In this document: positions 1 to 7,684 of the stretch, in pieces
Numbering within the stretch: position 1 is the first letter of the stretch
Layout of the letters: every line of letters begins with the position of its first letter
Source of the DNA: Sporosarcina sp. Te-1
GTDB taxonomy: Bacteria > Bacillota > Bacilli > Bacillales_A > Planococcaceae
DNA: 64,000 nt
NCBI RefSeq assembly: GCF_017498505.1
Contig: NZ_CP071798.1
Span: forward strand, 558,001 to 622,000
Direction: 5' to 3'
Position numbers and translations under genes: made by a program
Notes under the pieces: generated by a model
What the model was told of the DNA's origin: nothing
Database searches by the model: none
Seen by the model: the letters and a program-made list of their open reading frames with translations, nothing else

Positions 1-91
1 CAAGAGGTGCCCAGTTATTCATATCGCTGACAAAATTCCAGATGTTTTCGATTGGTACTTGCAATTCTACTGTATGTGTTCCGTTTGGCAT
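1..91 (-). CDS. SRPBCC (CoxG-like) family protein, N-terminal part
   Basis: An open frame runs off the left edge. The visible 30 residues begin MPNGTHTVELQVPIENIWNF and continue with an FVSDMNNWAPL segment, which is the usual opening of SRPBCC/CoxG ligand-binding proteins (beta strand, then a V-x-x-V/I-W-x-F helix and a W-A-P-L turn). A GAAGGAAG ribosome binding site lies about 11 bases upstream of the ATG. It starts 31 bp downstream of the flavoprotein on the same strand, so the two are probably co-transcribed. The substrate cannot be judged from this fragment. The family call is inference from a short stretch. Confidence 0.6.
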   Translation of the reverse strand, partial: MPNGTHTVELQVPIENIWNFVSDMNNWAPL

Positions 92-121
92 TCTAGTTCA
101 CGCTTCCTTCTTTAATGTCAA

Positions 122-1789
122 TTATAAAGCTAGTGCTTCCACTTCCTTGATTTCACGTGCTTCTTTTGTGCCGACTTCCTTGCCGACGATATAGCCCATG
201 GTCATTGCAGGTCCGATAGTTCCCCCTGCGCTTGTGTAAACATGGCCTAAAATTCCCATCGCAGCGTTGCCGGCTGCATACAATCCGTCAATGACACCAC
301 CGCGGAGACTGATAACTTCTCCTTTTTCATTGATGCGCGGCCCGCCATTTGTACCAAGAGCGCCAAGGTGGACAGGGATTGCGTAGAAAGGACCTTTTTC
401 AATTTTTCCAAGGTTTGCTTCCGCATTTCCACCGCCGCCTAGGATGTTCTCAAAGTGGGTGGTTCCTCGATGGAAGTCCGGGTCCACACCGTTTTCTACG
501 TGTTCATTCCAACGAGCAACGGATGCTTCCAACCCGTCTGCGTTGACTCCGATTTTCTCAGCAAGCTCCCGTAAGGAATCCGCACGGTCAACCCATTCAG
601 GTGCCTCTTCGCCTGGCATCATCGTGATGATCATTTGAGAATCCTTCAATTGCTGGTCAAAGATCATCCAGTTCGGTGCTTCGTTCGGATATTCAAGTGC
701 GACTGGATCGTACTCGAAGAACGAGCGAGGAAGATCATTGTATGTAGTGCCTTCATGGGCAAAACGCTTTCCGTGTTTGTTGACGATTATACTGTTCGGG
801 CCCATACGTCCGCCACCTGTTTGGTTCATGACGTGGTCTTCGTATTCAAACGTCGGGTCTTGCATTGTCGGATAGTACCAAGCCTCTGTCATGTTGCCAA
901 GAGCAGCGCCGGCCTCCATAGCCATAATCAACCCGTCACCTTCATTTCCAGGAGGGGACATTGGATGTGTAACATGGCCTTTCAAGAATGTCTTGATCAA
1001 TTCTTGGTTCCATTCAAAACCGCCAGAAGCGAGCACGACACCTTTGCGAGCGCCGATGAAGAGTTTTTCTCCATTGTTTTCAGCAACAACACCGATTACT
1101 TTGCCTTCCTCATCAAGGACTAGCTCTTTACCTGGCGTGTTCAACTCGATGGTGATTCCGCGATCAAGTGCAGCTTTTAACAAGGATCCGATTAAGGAAC
1201 GTCCCATCGTTACGATGTTATTTTCCATCCGCTCCGCAATTTTTGTGAAGTCGATCCCGCCTACCGCGCCGCCTTCTGCGAGTGTGAGAGGAGGGAATAC
1301 AGGATTTTGACGTACTAGCGGACCCCATTCGCCCACTTGGTTCAAATCGAACGGTTCTGGATCTAGGGAACGTGTACCGTTTTTCAATGCTTCCCGCAGG
1401 TGACCGTAGTATTCTGAATATCCTTTTGGTGTCGCAAAACGGACAGGTGTATTTTCATGCAAATAATCGATCATGACATGACCAGTGTCTACAAATAAAT
1501 CGATGAACTTTGGATCTGGCTCTTTGCCTTGTGTCAACCGTTTGATGAATGTGATGGCAGATTCACGATCATCTTCGATGCCAGCATCTTTCATGTAACG
1601 GTTCATTGGAATCCAAGGTACACCGCCTGAAAAGGCAGTCGTTCCACCGACTTGATGAGTTTTTTCAAGCATCAACACTTCAGCGCCTTGATCTGCTGCT
1701 AAAACAGCGGAGACAAATGCGGCACCTCCTGTACCGAGAACGACTACATCCACTTCACGATCCCACGTTGCAGGTCTTTTTGCAGGCAT
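122..1789 (-). CDS. FAD-dependent oxidoreductase, 3-ketosteroid dehydrogenase-like
   Basis: The 555-residue protein belongs to the FAD_binding_2/fumarate reductase flavoprotein superfamily and most resembles the 3-ketosteroid delta-1-dehydrogenase branch. The N-terminus carries the dinucleotide-binding strand VVVLGTGGAA (about residues 15-24) followed by the acidic LEK end of strand 2 and VGGTTAFSGGVPWIPMN, a family signature. The C-terminus has YAIPVHLGALGTNGG, then YAAGNAAMGILGH and GGTIGPAMTMGY, the flavin-contacting block of KstD-like enzymes. It should dehydrogenate an alicyclic ketone-like substrate in the cytoplasm; the real substrate is unknown. A GGGGG ribosome binding site precedes the ATG. 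A perfect 8-bp inverted repeat about 40 bp upstream suggests repression by a TetR-type protein. The downstream SRPBCC gene may bind the substrate or product. Confidence 0.8.
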   Translation of the reverse strand: MPAKRPATWDREVDVVVLGTGGAAFVSAVLAADQGAEVLMLEKTHQVGGTTAFSGGVPWIPMNRYMKDAGIEDDRESAITFIKRLTQGKEPDPKFIDLFVDTGHVMIDYLHENTPVRFATPKGYSEYYGHLREALKNGTRSLDPEPFDLNQVGEWGPLVRQNPVFPPLTLAEGGAVGGIDFTKIAERMENNIVTMGRSLIGSLLKAALDRGITIELNTPGKELVLDEEGKVIGVVAENNGEKLFIGARKGVVLASGGFEWNQELIKTFLKGHVTHPMSPPGNEGDGLIMAMEAGAALGNMTEAWYYPTMQDPTFEYEDHVMNQTGGGRMGPNSIIVNKHGKRFAHEGTTYNDLPRSFFEYDPVALEYPNEAPNWMIFDQQLKDSQMIITMMPGEEAPEWVDRADSLRELAEKIGVNADGLEASVARWNEHVENGVDPDFHRGTTHFENILGGGGNAEANLGKIEKGPFYAIPVHLGALGTNGGPRINEKGEVISLRGGVIDGLYAAGNAAMGILGHVYTSAGGTIGPAMTMGYIVGKEVGTKEAREIKEVEALAL

Positions 1790-1829
1790 TTCAATTCCCC
1801 CAATTCTTTACTATTCTAGTTTTTTCATA

Positions 1830-1850
1830 AATGATAGTATCGCTATCATT
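1830..1850. promoter_or_regulatory. Inverted repeat, putative repressor operator
   Basis: Perfect 8-bp arms AATGATAG and CTATCATT are separated by TATCG. The site lies 41 bp upstream of the flavoprotein start, where a TetR-type operator would be expected. It does not match the 7-1-7 Fur box. No cognate regulator gene is visible in the window next to it. Confidence 0.5.
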
Positions 1851-1928
1851 AATTACAGTGTACTGCAACATATTCAGTAAAATCAATAAGAATTTGATTA
1901 AATTTACCTAGTTTACTATAAGTATATA

Positions 1929-1942
1929 GACTTATATAAGTC
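1929..1942. promoter_or_regulatory. 14-bp perfect palindrome
   Basis: GACTTATATAAGTC is self-complementary and sits in the AT-rich intergenic region, between the divergent flavoprotein and DUF2512 genes. It could be an operator for either. Function is unknown; a chance palindrome in AT-rich DNA is possible. Confidence 0.25.
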
Positions 1943-2058
1943 ATAAATTTAATTTTTTCATACAAATCTCTATTCTTTGCTATGCATGTGGTTACAAAAA
2001 ATGTTGGATAAAAAATGGGAGAATGGAAAGCCTATTCCATATGGGAGGAGAGTGAACC

Positions 2059-2577
2059 ATGTATAATGGTGAAGGCAGTTATGTAAAAGGTTTTTTTGTA
2101 AAATGGCTGATGACTCTTGCGGTTCTATGGATTGTGTTGACAGGTATTTATAATGTCCCTATTTTGAGTACTCTTTTGATCAGTATTGTGGTGACGGGCA
2201 TCGGATATGTTGCAGACATTTTTGTCATGCCATTCCTCGGAAACCTCCTAGCATCCGCGGGGGATTTCGTGTTAAATGCAGGTATCATCTGGGTGATGGG
2301 TTTCTTCCTATTTCCAGTAACGGATCGGCTGTTGGTCATTTCCATCCTCAGCAGCGCTGTGTTGGCACTTGGTGAGCTTGCGTTCCATCGCTATATGGCG
2401 ACAAGTGTATTTGACCAAGAGACAAATACCGAGCCATGGGCAGACAATCACCCTTATTTTGATTATGATCGGAATCTTCGTGCGGAATTCGGTGAGGAAT
2501 TCGACATGGACGAAATGCGGGATACGCATGAGAAACGTGAAAACATGAAAAAAGAGAATGAAAAAGAGAACCCTTGA
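2059..2577 (+). CDS. DUF2512 (YndM-like) membrane protein
   Basis: A 172-residue protein with four hydrophobic segments in the first 115 residues (starting WLMTLAVLWIVLTGIY, then ILSTLLISIVVTGIGYVADI, LNAGIIWVMGFFLFP and LLVISILSSAVLALGELAFH). A charged cytoplasmic tail rich in Glu, Asp and Asn-Pro follows. This arrangement, including the YVADIFVMP and FHRYM motifs, is typical of the DUF2512 family found in endospore-forming Bacillales. The role is not established. The start is supported by GGGAGGAG about 7 bases upstream. The gene ends inside the left arm of a strong terminator, so it is probably monocistronic. Confidence 0.8.
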   Translation: MYNGEGSYVKGFFVKWLMTLAVLWIVLTGIYNVPILSTLLISIVVTGIGYVADIFVMPFLGNLLASAGDFVLNAGIIWVMGFFLFPVTDRLLVISILSSAVLALGELAFHRYMATSVFDQETNTEPWADNHPYFDYDRNLRAEFGEEFDMDEMRDTHEKRENMKKENEKENP

Positions 2578-2599
2578 TTGAATCGGGGTTCTCTTTTTT
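2561..2599. terminator. Bidirectional intrinsic terminator
   Basis: Arms AAAAAGAGAACCC (2561-2573) and GGGTTCTCTTTTT (2586-2598) form a long stem with runs of T on both strands. It closes the DUF2512 gene and the convergent MFS gene. Confidence 0.85.
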
Positions 2600-2600
2600 G

Positions 2601-3824
2601 TTACTGAATGGCGGGAGATTCAGATGGTTTCTGCTTGGCATAGCGCATCGACACGACGAAGAACAATGCGGCACTGAGGAAGCGAAGAATGGAATTGATA
2701 TACATCGCGCTATCGACACCGAGATGTTCCAAAAGCCAGATGCCGATTTGCGGCGCAATGAATGCAACAAGCGACAGCAGTACGTTGTATGTCGTAATGC
2801 AATAGGTTCTTACTGGTTCAGGCGATTGCTCAAGCAGCAGATTAAACAACAGCAGCACCACACCGGCTAGGAAGAAGCCCGAAGATGTTTGGATGATCGT
2901 GATGTAATACAAATTCGTAGAAAGCACGGTTAAAAATGGCGTCGTCGCCATCCCGATGGCTGCATACACAAAAACGAGTGTATTGGATTTACGTTCCGCC
3001 CATTTCTTCCATAGTGGAAAGGAGAGGAATTGGGCAAGAAGGCTGCCGACCGAAAACATGCTGATCCAAAAAATCGTCGCCCCGACAACCCGTACATGAT
3101 AAATATTGAAAATACCCCAAGCCATTTGCCAGGCGAAGTTAAAAAATAACGCAGCAAGTAAGAACCATACATAATTGGAATATCTAAAAATCGACCAATC
3201 CATCGTTTTATTCTTCTTCGTCGGCCCTTCTTTTTTCACGACTGGCTCCTCGTGCTTGAGCAAAAGGAAGACTTCAAGCAGTCCGAAACAGAATGCAATG
3301 CCAAATAGCACTTGGTAGGCAATGGCATTCGAGGAGGCGTCTTTCATGATCAAGCCGATCAGCAGCGTCGACACGAGCCCGACAATCGTCAGCAGCCGAT
3401 TTCGATCACTAAAAAAGGAGCCTCGGTTCGATTCCTCGATTAACCCGCTGATAAACGTCTGCCATCCAATGTTGGCGACTGTGTTCGGCAAACTCATGAT
3501 GGCAATAATTACAAGGAAAATCCATGCCTGAGATGGGCTCGGGACATAGACAATCAACATGATCAGAATAAATAAAAGCCGAGCAAATAAAACAGACATG
3601 GCGACAAGTCTCTTCTGAGTAATAGCCCGATTCAACAAGACCGCTGCGGGGACCGTCATCAGCAAGGCCATAAGTGGCGGAAGGGAACTGATCAGCCCGA
3701 CTTGATAATTGGTCGCCCCTAAAATCGTAATGGCGAAAATCGGAAAGAAATTGTTGGAAAAGTTCAACGCTATCGTCGAGGCCATCCCATGATAAATACT
3801 AATTTTTTCATTATACGTCCGCAT
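2601..3824 (-). CDS. MFS transporter
   Basis: About 407 residues with roughly 11-12 hydrophobic segments and the charged central loop of the major facilitator superfamily (around KHEEPVVKKEGPTKKNK). The loop after segment 2 reads NRAITQKRLVA, a degenerate MFS motif A. The protein is probably a drug or metabolite exporter in the cytoplasmic membrane; the substrate is unknown. I chose the ATG at 3824 (MRTYNEK) because GGAG lies at proper distance. The longer frame would start from TTG at 3854 without a good site. The gene is convergent with DUF2512 and shares its terminator. Confidence 0.78.
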   Translation of the reverse strand: MRTYNEKISIYHGMASTIALNFSNNFFPIFAITILGATNYQVGLISSLPPLMALLMTVPAAVLLNRAITQKRLVAMSVLFARLLFILIMLIVYVPSPSQAWIFLVIIAIMSLPNTVANIGWQTFISGLIEESNRGSFFSDRNRLLTIVGLVSTLLIGLIMKDASSNAIAYQVLFGIAFCFGLLEVFLLLKHEEPVVKKEGPTKKNKTMDWSIFRYSNYVWFLLAALFFNFAWQMAWGIFNIYHVRVVGATIFWISMFSVGSLLAQFLSFPLWKKWAERKSNTLVFVYAAIGMATTPFLTVLSTNLYYITIIQTSSGFFLAGVVLLLFNLLLEQSPEPVRTYCITTYNVLLSLVAFIAPQIGIWLLEHLGVDSAMYINSILRFLSAALFFVVSMRYAKQKPSESPAIQ

Positions 3825-4061
3825 GCTGCATCTCCATATTGGTAATTTAGACAATTAACTCAATAGAATTATAACGCTGATTTTCCGAAAAACAATGCTT
3901 TTTTGAAAGGAAATACATGAGGATTGAAACTTGAAGTTGAACGGCATAGACAAGCTTGCTAGCGAGATTAGTTACTTACTAGACTGCATTGATAGTGAAT
4001 GTTTAGATTTTTGTGTATGATGTAGGTACATAATCAGTAGCCGCAGATAGGGGGATTTCAC

Positions 4062-4979
4062 ATGGAAAGCTTGCTTATTTTAAGACAATTTGGTTTTGAT
4101 GTGGCGGAGGAGCAGGAGAGTATCTATCCATTTTCTCCAGTTTATAAAGTCGATAATAAAATAGTGAAACGAACACAGTATCCGCTTGAAAGAGCGAGGA
4201 ATCTTGTGAACTATATAACGTATGTAAGAGATGCAGGTGCAGCAATTGTTACGCCTGTAAAACTACAGATTAGCAACCCGCAACAAATCGATGATGATGT
4301 ATATATTTGTTACCCTTTCATTGAGGGAACCAGTTATAAAGGGTTGAATCAAGAAATTAAACAAGCGGGTGAACTTCTTGGTAAAATTCACTCCCTTTCC
4401 TCACAGGATAATGTGTACAAATTAAAAACATATGATGTGTTTGATTTTACATATGAAGAAGTGGATGAGCATGTAAAAGAAATAGAGAGATATGCCGGGG
4501 TTTATCAGGTAGATACTGATATTCAAAGGTTACGAAATCTCTTGTATAACGCGGTGGAAAATCAAGAGAAACTCAAGAAGGCTTCTTTGACGTGGGTAGA
4601 AACACCTCATGACTATAAAGCGAACAATTTGGTCTATACAGATACACCAACACTGATTGATCCTGATAACGCTACATGGATTCCACGTACATTTGACGTA
4701 GCTTTAGCTTTATTATTATTCCATAACGAACTCCCTTCAGCGCCGAACAGAGTATTTAGCCCTCAAGAATGGCAAATCTTCTTGAATGGCTATACTGCCC
4801 ATCAAACGTTTACAAAAACGGAAAGAGATATGTGGGAAGAAGTCGTCTACCATGTTTTTTTGGATGAAGTGATGTGGTTAATGGCTGAGGTAGAAGGAGA
4901 TTGGAGACGCCAGGAACAGAGGGAGTTATTTGAAAGTCTTCTACACATAATTGCCAATCAAGAAAATTACAGAATATAA
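4062..4979 (+). CDS. Aminoglycoside phosphotransferase (APH)-family kinase
   Basis: A 305-residue APH/choline-kinase-fold protein. The C-terminal half holds the catalytic loop HDYKANNLVY (H-D-x-K-x-x-N, family consensus H-x-D-x-x-x-x-N shifted by one position) and the metal-binding LIDPDNA, equivalent to the DFG/IDxD segment. The N-terminal lobe has a beta-rich nucleotide-binding region with VDNKIVKRTQYP. Members phosphorylate small molecules such as aminoglycosides, macrolides or homoserine; the substrate here is unknown and resistance is not implied. ATAGGGGG precedes the ATG. The gene stands alone between the MFS gene and the metallo-hydrolase leader. Confidence 0.72.
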   Translation: MESLLILRQFGFDVAEEQESIYPFSPVYKVDNKIVKRTQYPLERARNLVNYITYVRDAGAAIVTPVKLQISNPQQIDDDVYICYPFIEGTSYKGLNQEIKQAGELLGKIHSLSSQDNVYKLKTYDVFDFTYEEVDEHVKEIERYAGVYQVDTDIQRLRNLLYNAVENQEKLKKASLTWVETPHDYKANNLVYTDTPTLIDPDNATWIPRTFDVALALLLFHNELPSAPNRVFSPQEWQIFLNGYTAHQTFTKTERDMWEEVVYHVFLDEVMWLMAEVEGDWRRQEQRELFESLLHIIANQENYRI

Positions 4980-5068
4980 TATCATCAATGAAATTTTTAT
5001 TTGAAAAAGTTTTTATTCATAACTAAACATGATACAATCGACCTATTAAATGAGGAGGTACAGGTCCA

Positions 5069-5089
5069 ATGGTAAAACGTCATAACTAA
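5069..5089 (+). CDS. Six-codon leader ORF (MVKRHN)
   Basis: A very short frame, ATG GTA AAA CGT CAT AAC TAA, sits behind a strong GAGGAGG site at 5052-5058. An extended -10 (TGATACAAT, 5030-5038) lies just upstream. The frame ends exactly one base before a 12-bp stem-loop. This arrangement resembles the leader peptides that control resistance genes by ribosome stalling. Translation of the frame is inferred, not shown. Confidence 0.5.
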   Translation: MVKRHN

Positions 5090-5121
5090 GAGAAGATCGC
5101 ACGGCAACATGTGATTTTCTC
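5090..5121 (+). promoter_or_regulatory. Leader stem-loop before metallo-hydrolase
   Basis: Arms GAGAAGATCGCA (5090-5101) and TGTGATTTTCTC (5110-5121) pair over 12 bp with two G-U pairs, around an eight-base loop CGGCAACA. No U-run follows, so it is not a simple terminator. It begins directly after the MVKRHN stop codon, and a stalled ribosome there would cover its 5' arm. Confidence 0.55.
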
Positions 5122-5158
5122 ATTCAGATATATTAAATGTAGATTTGGAGAGATGAAC

Positions 5159-6013
5159 ATGTTGAAAAAATTAAGTGAATCTATATATTACTTGCCGAAC
5201 CAAAATGATCGAGAACGGCCCACATTGGGATTAGTATGTGGTGAACAATATAGTCTGCTAATAGATGCTGGCAATTCCATCCGGCATGCGAAAGACTTTT
5301 TACAGGAAATCGAAAAGCTCGACGTACCTCCAGTCAAATACTTAGTGATTACCCATGCGCATTGGGATCATTTCCTTGGGATGAGTGAAATGGATGCCTT
5401 GACGATCATCGTGAATAGCGAAACAAACCAGCGTCTAAAACAATGGCAGACTTTTTCATTTGATGATCATTCCCTCCAGCATTATGTGAATACGAATCAA
5501 ATGAGCGATTTCTGCAAGGAAATTATTCAGGAGGACATACCCGATCGAGAGAATTTTACAGTGGCCTCTCCCGACATTGTATTTGAAGACACGCTAAGGA
5601 TAGACTTGGGCAATAAAATATGTATCTTGGAAAAAATCACAAGCACACATACCGATGATTCTACGATCATTTATATTCCAGATGAAAAAGTGATTTTTTT
5701 AGGTGACAGTGCATATGGGACTACCACTGATTCTTTATATCATTTTAAACAATCATTGTTAGCACAGATGATCAAAGATATTCAGAAATATGATGCAGAA
5801 TGGTTTTTGCTTGGCCATGAATCAATCTGCGATGTAGAGGAAATGGATGTTTATTGGAGAGAATTAACAACAACAAGCCAAGCAGTATTGTCGGACTCAA
5901 TTGAAAACGCAATCGAGAACTTCAAAGATACAAATCGAAGAGAACCCAATGACAATGAATTATTTTTCATCCAGGCTTTTGTTAATGACCGAATTCTTCA
6001 GTCACGCAAATAA
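5159..6013 (+). CDS. Metallo-beta-lactamase-fold hydrolase
   Basis: The protein (about 284 residues from MLKKLSES) shows the MBL-fold metal motif THAHWDH (H-x-H-x-D-H) after a YLVIT strand. A second-site VIFLGDSAYG segment follows, and a later LLGHES carries the last His. It is expected to bind two metals and hydrolyse an ester, thioester or lactone in the cytoplasm; there is no signal peptide. The start at 5159 has GGAG eight bases upstream, better than the ATG at 5153 or the longer frame. The short leader ORF and hairpin upstream suggest regulated expression. This general family should not be read as a beta-lactamase. Confidence 0.75.
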   Translation: MLKKLSESIYYLPNQNDRERPTLGLVCGEQYSLLIDAGNSIRHAKDFLQEIEKLDVPPVKYLVITHAHWDHFLGMSEMDALTIIVNSETNQRLKQWQTFSFDDHSLQHYVNTNQMSDFCKEIIQEDIPDRENFTVASPDIVFEDTLRIDLGNKICILEKITSTHTDDSTIIYIPDEKVIFLGDSAYGTTTDSLYHFKQSLLAQMIKDIQKYDAEWFLLGHESICDVEEMDVYWRELTTTSQAVLSDSIENAIENFKDTNRREPNDNELFFIQAFVNDRILQSRK

Positions 6014-6032
6014 CCTTTCATTATGATCTGTA

Positions 6033-6065
6033 GCCATCTCATAAGATTGTTATGAGATGGCTTTT
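6033..6065 (+). terminator. Intrinsic terminator after MBL-fold gene
   Basis: Perfect 12-bp arms GCCATCTCATAA (6033-6044) and TTATGAGATGGC (6050-6061), loop GATTG, followed by TTTT. Confidence 0.85.
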
Positions 6066-6172
6066 ATATTGAGGAGGGTATACCTGCAAGATGCTAATTG
6101 ATAAGTACTTTCAATTAGGGTAAGATAGAATGAGAAATATTCTCAATTTGTTATCTGGAAAGGGTGGCTGGT

Positions 6173-6358
6173 GTGATCCGTCTCATTTGGGGAGCTATCG
6201 TCATGGGTATCGTCTTAGGAATTTCGATAGGATTTGCGATCAATGGCTGGGATGTAGAAGGGATCATGGCCGGTTTGCTGTCCATTCTTATACTCGTCGG
6301 GATTTCTTCTTTTTTCTATGGGAAGTATCGAAAAAGCTTACAGGAAAGTCATTCATAA
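6173..6358 (+). CDS. Small two-TM membrane protein
   Basis: About 61 residues with two hydrophobic stretches, IWGAIVMGIVLGISIGFAI and IMAGLLSILILVGISSFFYG, joined by NGWDVEG, and a basic tail. I prefer the GTG at 6173 because GGAAAGG lies 9 bases upstream; a GTG at 6164 is also in frame. A 6-3-6 palindrome (TGAGAA, TTCTCA) at 6131-6145 lies upstream. No family was recognised. Confidence 0.55.
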   Translation: MIRLIWGAIVMGIVLGISIGFAINGWDVEGIMAGLLSILILVGISSFFYGKYRKSLQESHS

Positions 6359-6514
6359 TAGGAATTATATAGGGAACGACATCAGCGCTTGCTGGTGTTT
6401 TTTTATGGCTATACTAGAAATAGGTCTCATTATTCATTTTAAATTGTGTATAAATCGGCTACAATTTGTTCTATTGCCTGATGGCTGCAACATCCACACC
6501 AATAGGAGGTACTT

Positions 6515-7387
6515 ATGTTTTTTATTGAAGCGAAACGCATCGCAGTCGTTATTTTCGGCTCTTTGCTTGTGGCCATATCACTTAATTTCTTTCTAATCAA
6601 TGCCAATGTCTATGCCAGCGGTTTTTCGGGAGCGGCCCAACTGGTTTCCAGCATCCTCAATGATCATTTTGGTATTTCAGTGAGTACAGGGATTCTGCTC
6701 TTGCTCTTCAACATACCCGTTTTTATTCTTGGGTGGTTTAAGGTAGGTAGGGGCTTTACGATCTACAGCATCGTCTCCGTTCTCTTTGCGACCTTGTTTC
6801 TTGAACTGCTGCCAGTGTTATCGCTCTCGGACGATATTATTTTGAATGCGGTCTTTGGCGGTGTCATTGCAGGGGTTGGCGTCGGTTTATCATTAAAACT
6901 CGGTGCTTCGACCGGGGGAATGGATATTGTCGCGATGGTGCTCTCCCGACTGCAAGACAAGCCGATCGGCACATACTTTCTCCTTCTTAACGGTGTGATC
7001 ATTGTCCTGGCAGGCTTTTTGTACGAGCCAGAGAACGCACTTTACACCATGATCGCCCTATACGTGACCACAACTGTTATCGATATGATCCATACCCGCC
7101 ATGAAAAAGTGACGGCGATGATCATCACCCGCAAAGCGGATGAGCTGCAGAAAGCGATCCATGAAAAAATGGTGCGTGGCATTACGATTCTTCCGGCGAA
7201 AGGTGCTTACTCGAAAGAGAATAAAAATATGATGTATCTTGTCATCACGCGCTATGAATTGTACGATTTGGAGAAAATCATCAAAGAAGTGGATCCACAA
7301 GCCTTTACGAATGTCGTGCAGACTGTCGGGATTTTCGGTTTCTTCCGGAAAGACGGCGAGGATATGCAGAAGAACACTGCAAAATAA
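6515..7387 (+). CDS. YitT family membrane protein (DUF161/DUF2179)
   Basis: A 290-residue protein of the YitT/YpjC type. The N-terminal 200 residues form about five or six membrane segments containing INANVYASGFSGAAQL and LKLGASTGGMDIVA, both signatures of the family. The C-terminal DUF2179 domain (from about EKVTAMIITRKADEL) is soluble and ends with TNVVQTVGIFGFF. Its role in transport or regulation is unproven. AGGAGGTA directly precedes the ATG region. The gene ends 4 bp before the left end of the IS element, whose left end also supplies a terminator-like hairpin. Confidence 0.85.
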   Translation: MFFIEAKRIAVVIFGSLLVAISLNFFLINANVYASGFSGAAQLVSSILNDHFGISVSTGILLLLFNIPVFILGWFKVGRGFTIYSIVSVLFATLFLELLPVLSLSDDIILNAVFGGVIAGVGVGLSLKLGASTGGMDIVAMVLSRLQDKPIGTYFLLLNGVIIVLAGFLYEPENALYTMIALYVTTTVIDMIHTRHEKVTAMIITRKADELQKAIHEKMVRGITILPAKGAYSKENKNMMYLVITRYELYDLEKIIKEVDPQAFTNVVQTVGIFGFFRKDGEDMQKNTAK

Positions 7388-7391
7388 GTAA

Positions 7392-7443
7392 GGGGCTGTC
7401 CAGAAAGTCGAAAATAATTGACTTTCTGTCTAGCCCCTTTTTT
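7392..7443 (+). terminator. IS left-end hairpin acting as terminator
   Basis: The left terminal repeat is followed by an inverted copy of itself at 7420-7437 (GACTTTCTGTCTAGCCCC), giving a 6+9 bp stem with a 3-base internal mismatch, and then six T. It would stop transcription from the YitT gene before it enters the transposase. Confidence 0.7.
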
Positions 7444-7477
7444 CGTATTAAATTTACAGAATGGCCAACGGATTTCC

Positions 7478-7592
7478 GTTCCGAGCGGACGCTTTCCGCG
7501 GGCACGGCTTCAGCCGCTTCCCTCGCTACGCTCAGTCCAGGGTCTTCAGCTCGCGCTGTTCCCGCTGGAGTCGCCGCTCTGCACTCCAATCC
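7478..7592. repeat. GC-rich repeat-like segment inside IS leader
   Basis: This stretch is far richer in GC than its surroundings. It contains GACGCTTTCCGCGGGCACGG, then TCGCTACGCTC, GGTCTTCAGCTCGCGCTGTTC and GGAGTCGCCGC, ending CACTCCAATCC. Related CGCTTTCCGCGGGC-to-CTCCAATC blocks are a common dispersed repeat in Bacillaceae genomes (from memory, not searched). It lies between the IS left end and the transposase promoter region. Confidence 0.45.
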
Positions 7593-7621
7593 AGATACTT
7601 GCCTCTACCAAAAAAGCACAC

Positions 7622-7684
7622 AAAAAATCGTCCAATCTGGTAAAATGAAGTCACCACAACCCATTTTAGAAAGGACGATTTTTT
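7622..7684 (+). promoter_or_regulatory. Transposase RBS-sequestering inverted repeat
   Basis: Perfect arms AAAAAATCGTCC (7622-7633) and GGACGATTTTTT (7673-7684) end directly at the transposase ATG and enclose its AAAGGA ribosome binding site. Inner arms TAAAATG and CATTTTA extend the pairing. Transcripts entering from outside would fold and mask the start. The extended -10-like TGGTAAAAT lies within it, so transcripts starting inside would lack the left arm. Confidence 0.65.

Noticed and set aside
635..1310. Plus-strand ORFs of 139-162 codons within the flavoprotein gene
   Set aside because: They are antisense to a well-conserved FAD enzyme with clear motifs and have no start signals.
1830..1850. 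Fur box upstream of the flavoprotein
   Set aside because: The arms are 8 bp with a 5-bp centre, not the 7-1-7 pattern, and the gene has no iron link.
6091..6123. Ten-codon leader ORF (MLIDKYFQLG) before the small membrane gene
   Set aside because: The GAGGAGG is 13 bases away and no hairpin or terminator follows, so I do not count it as a leader peptide.
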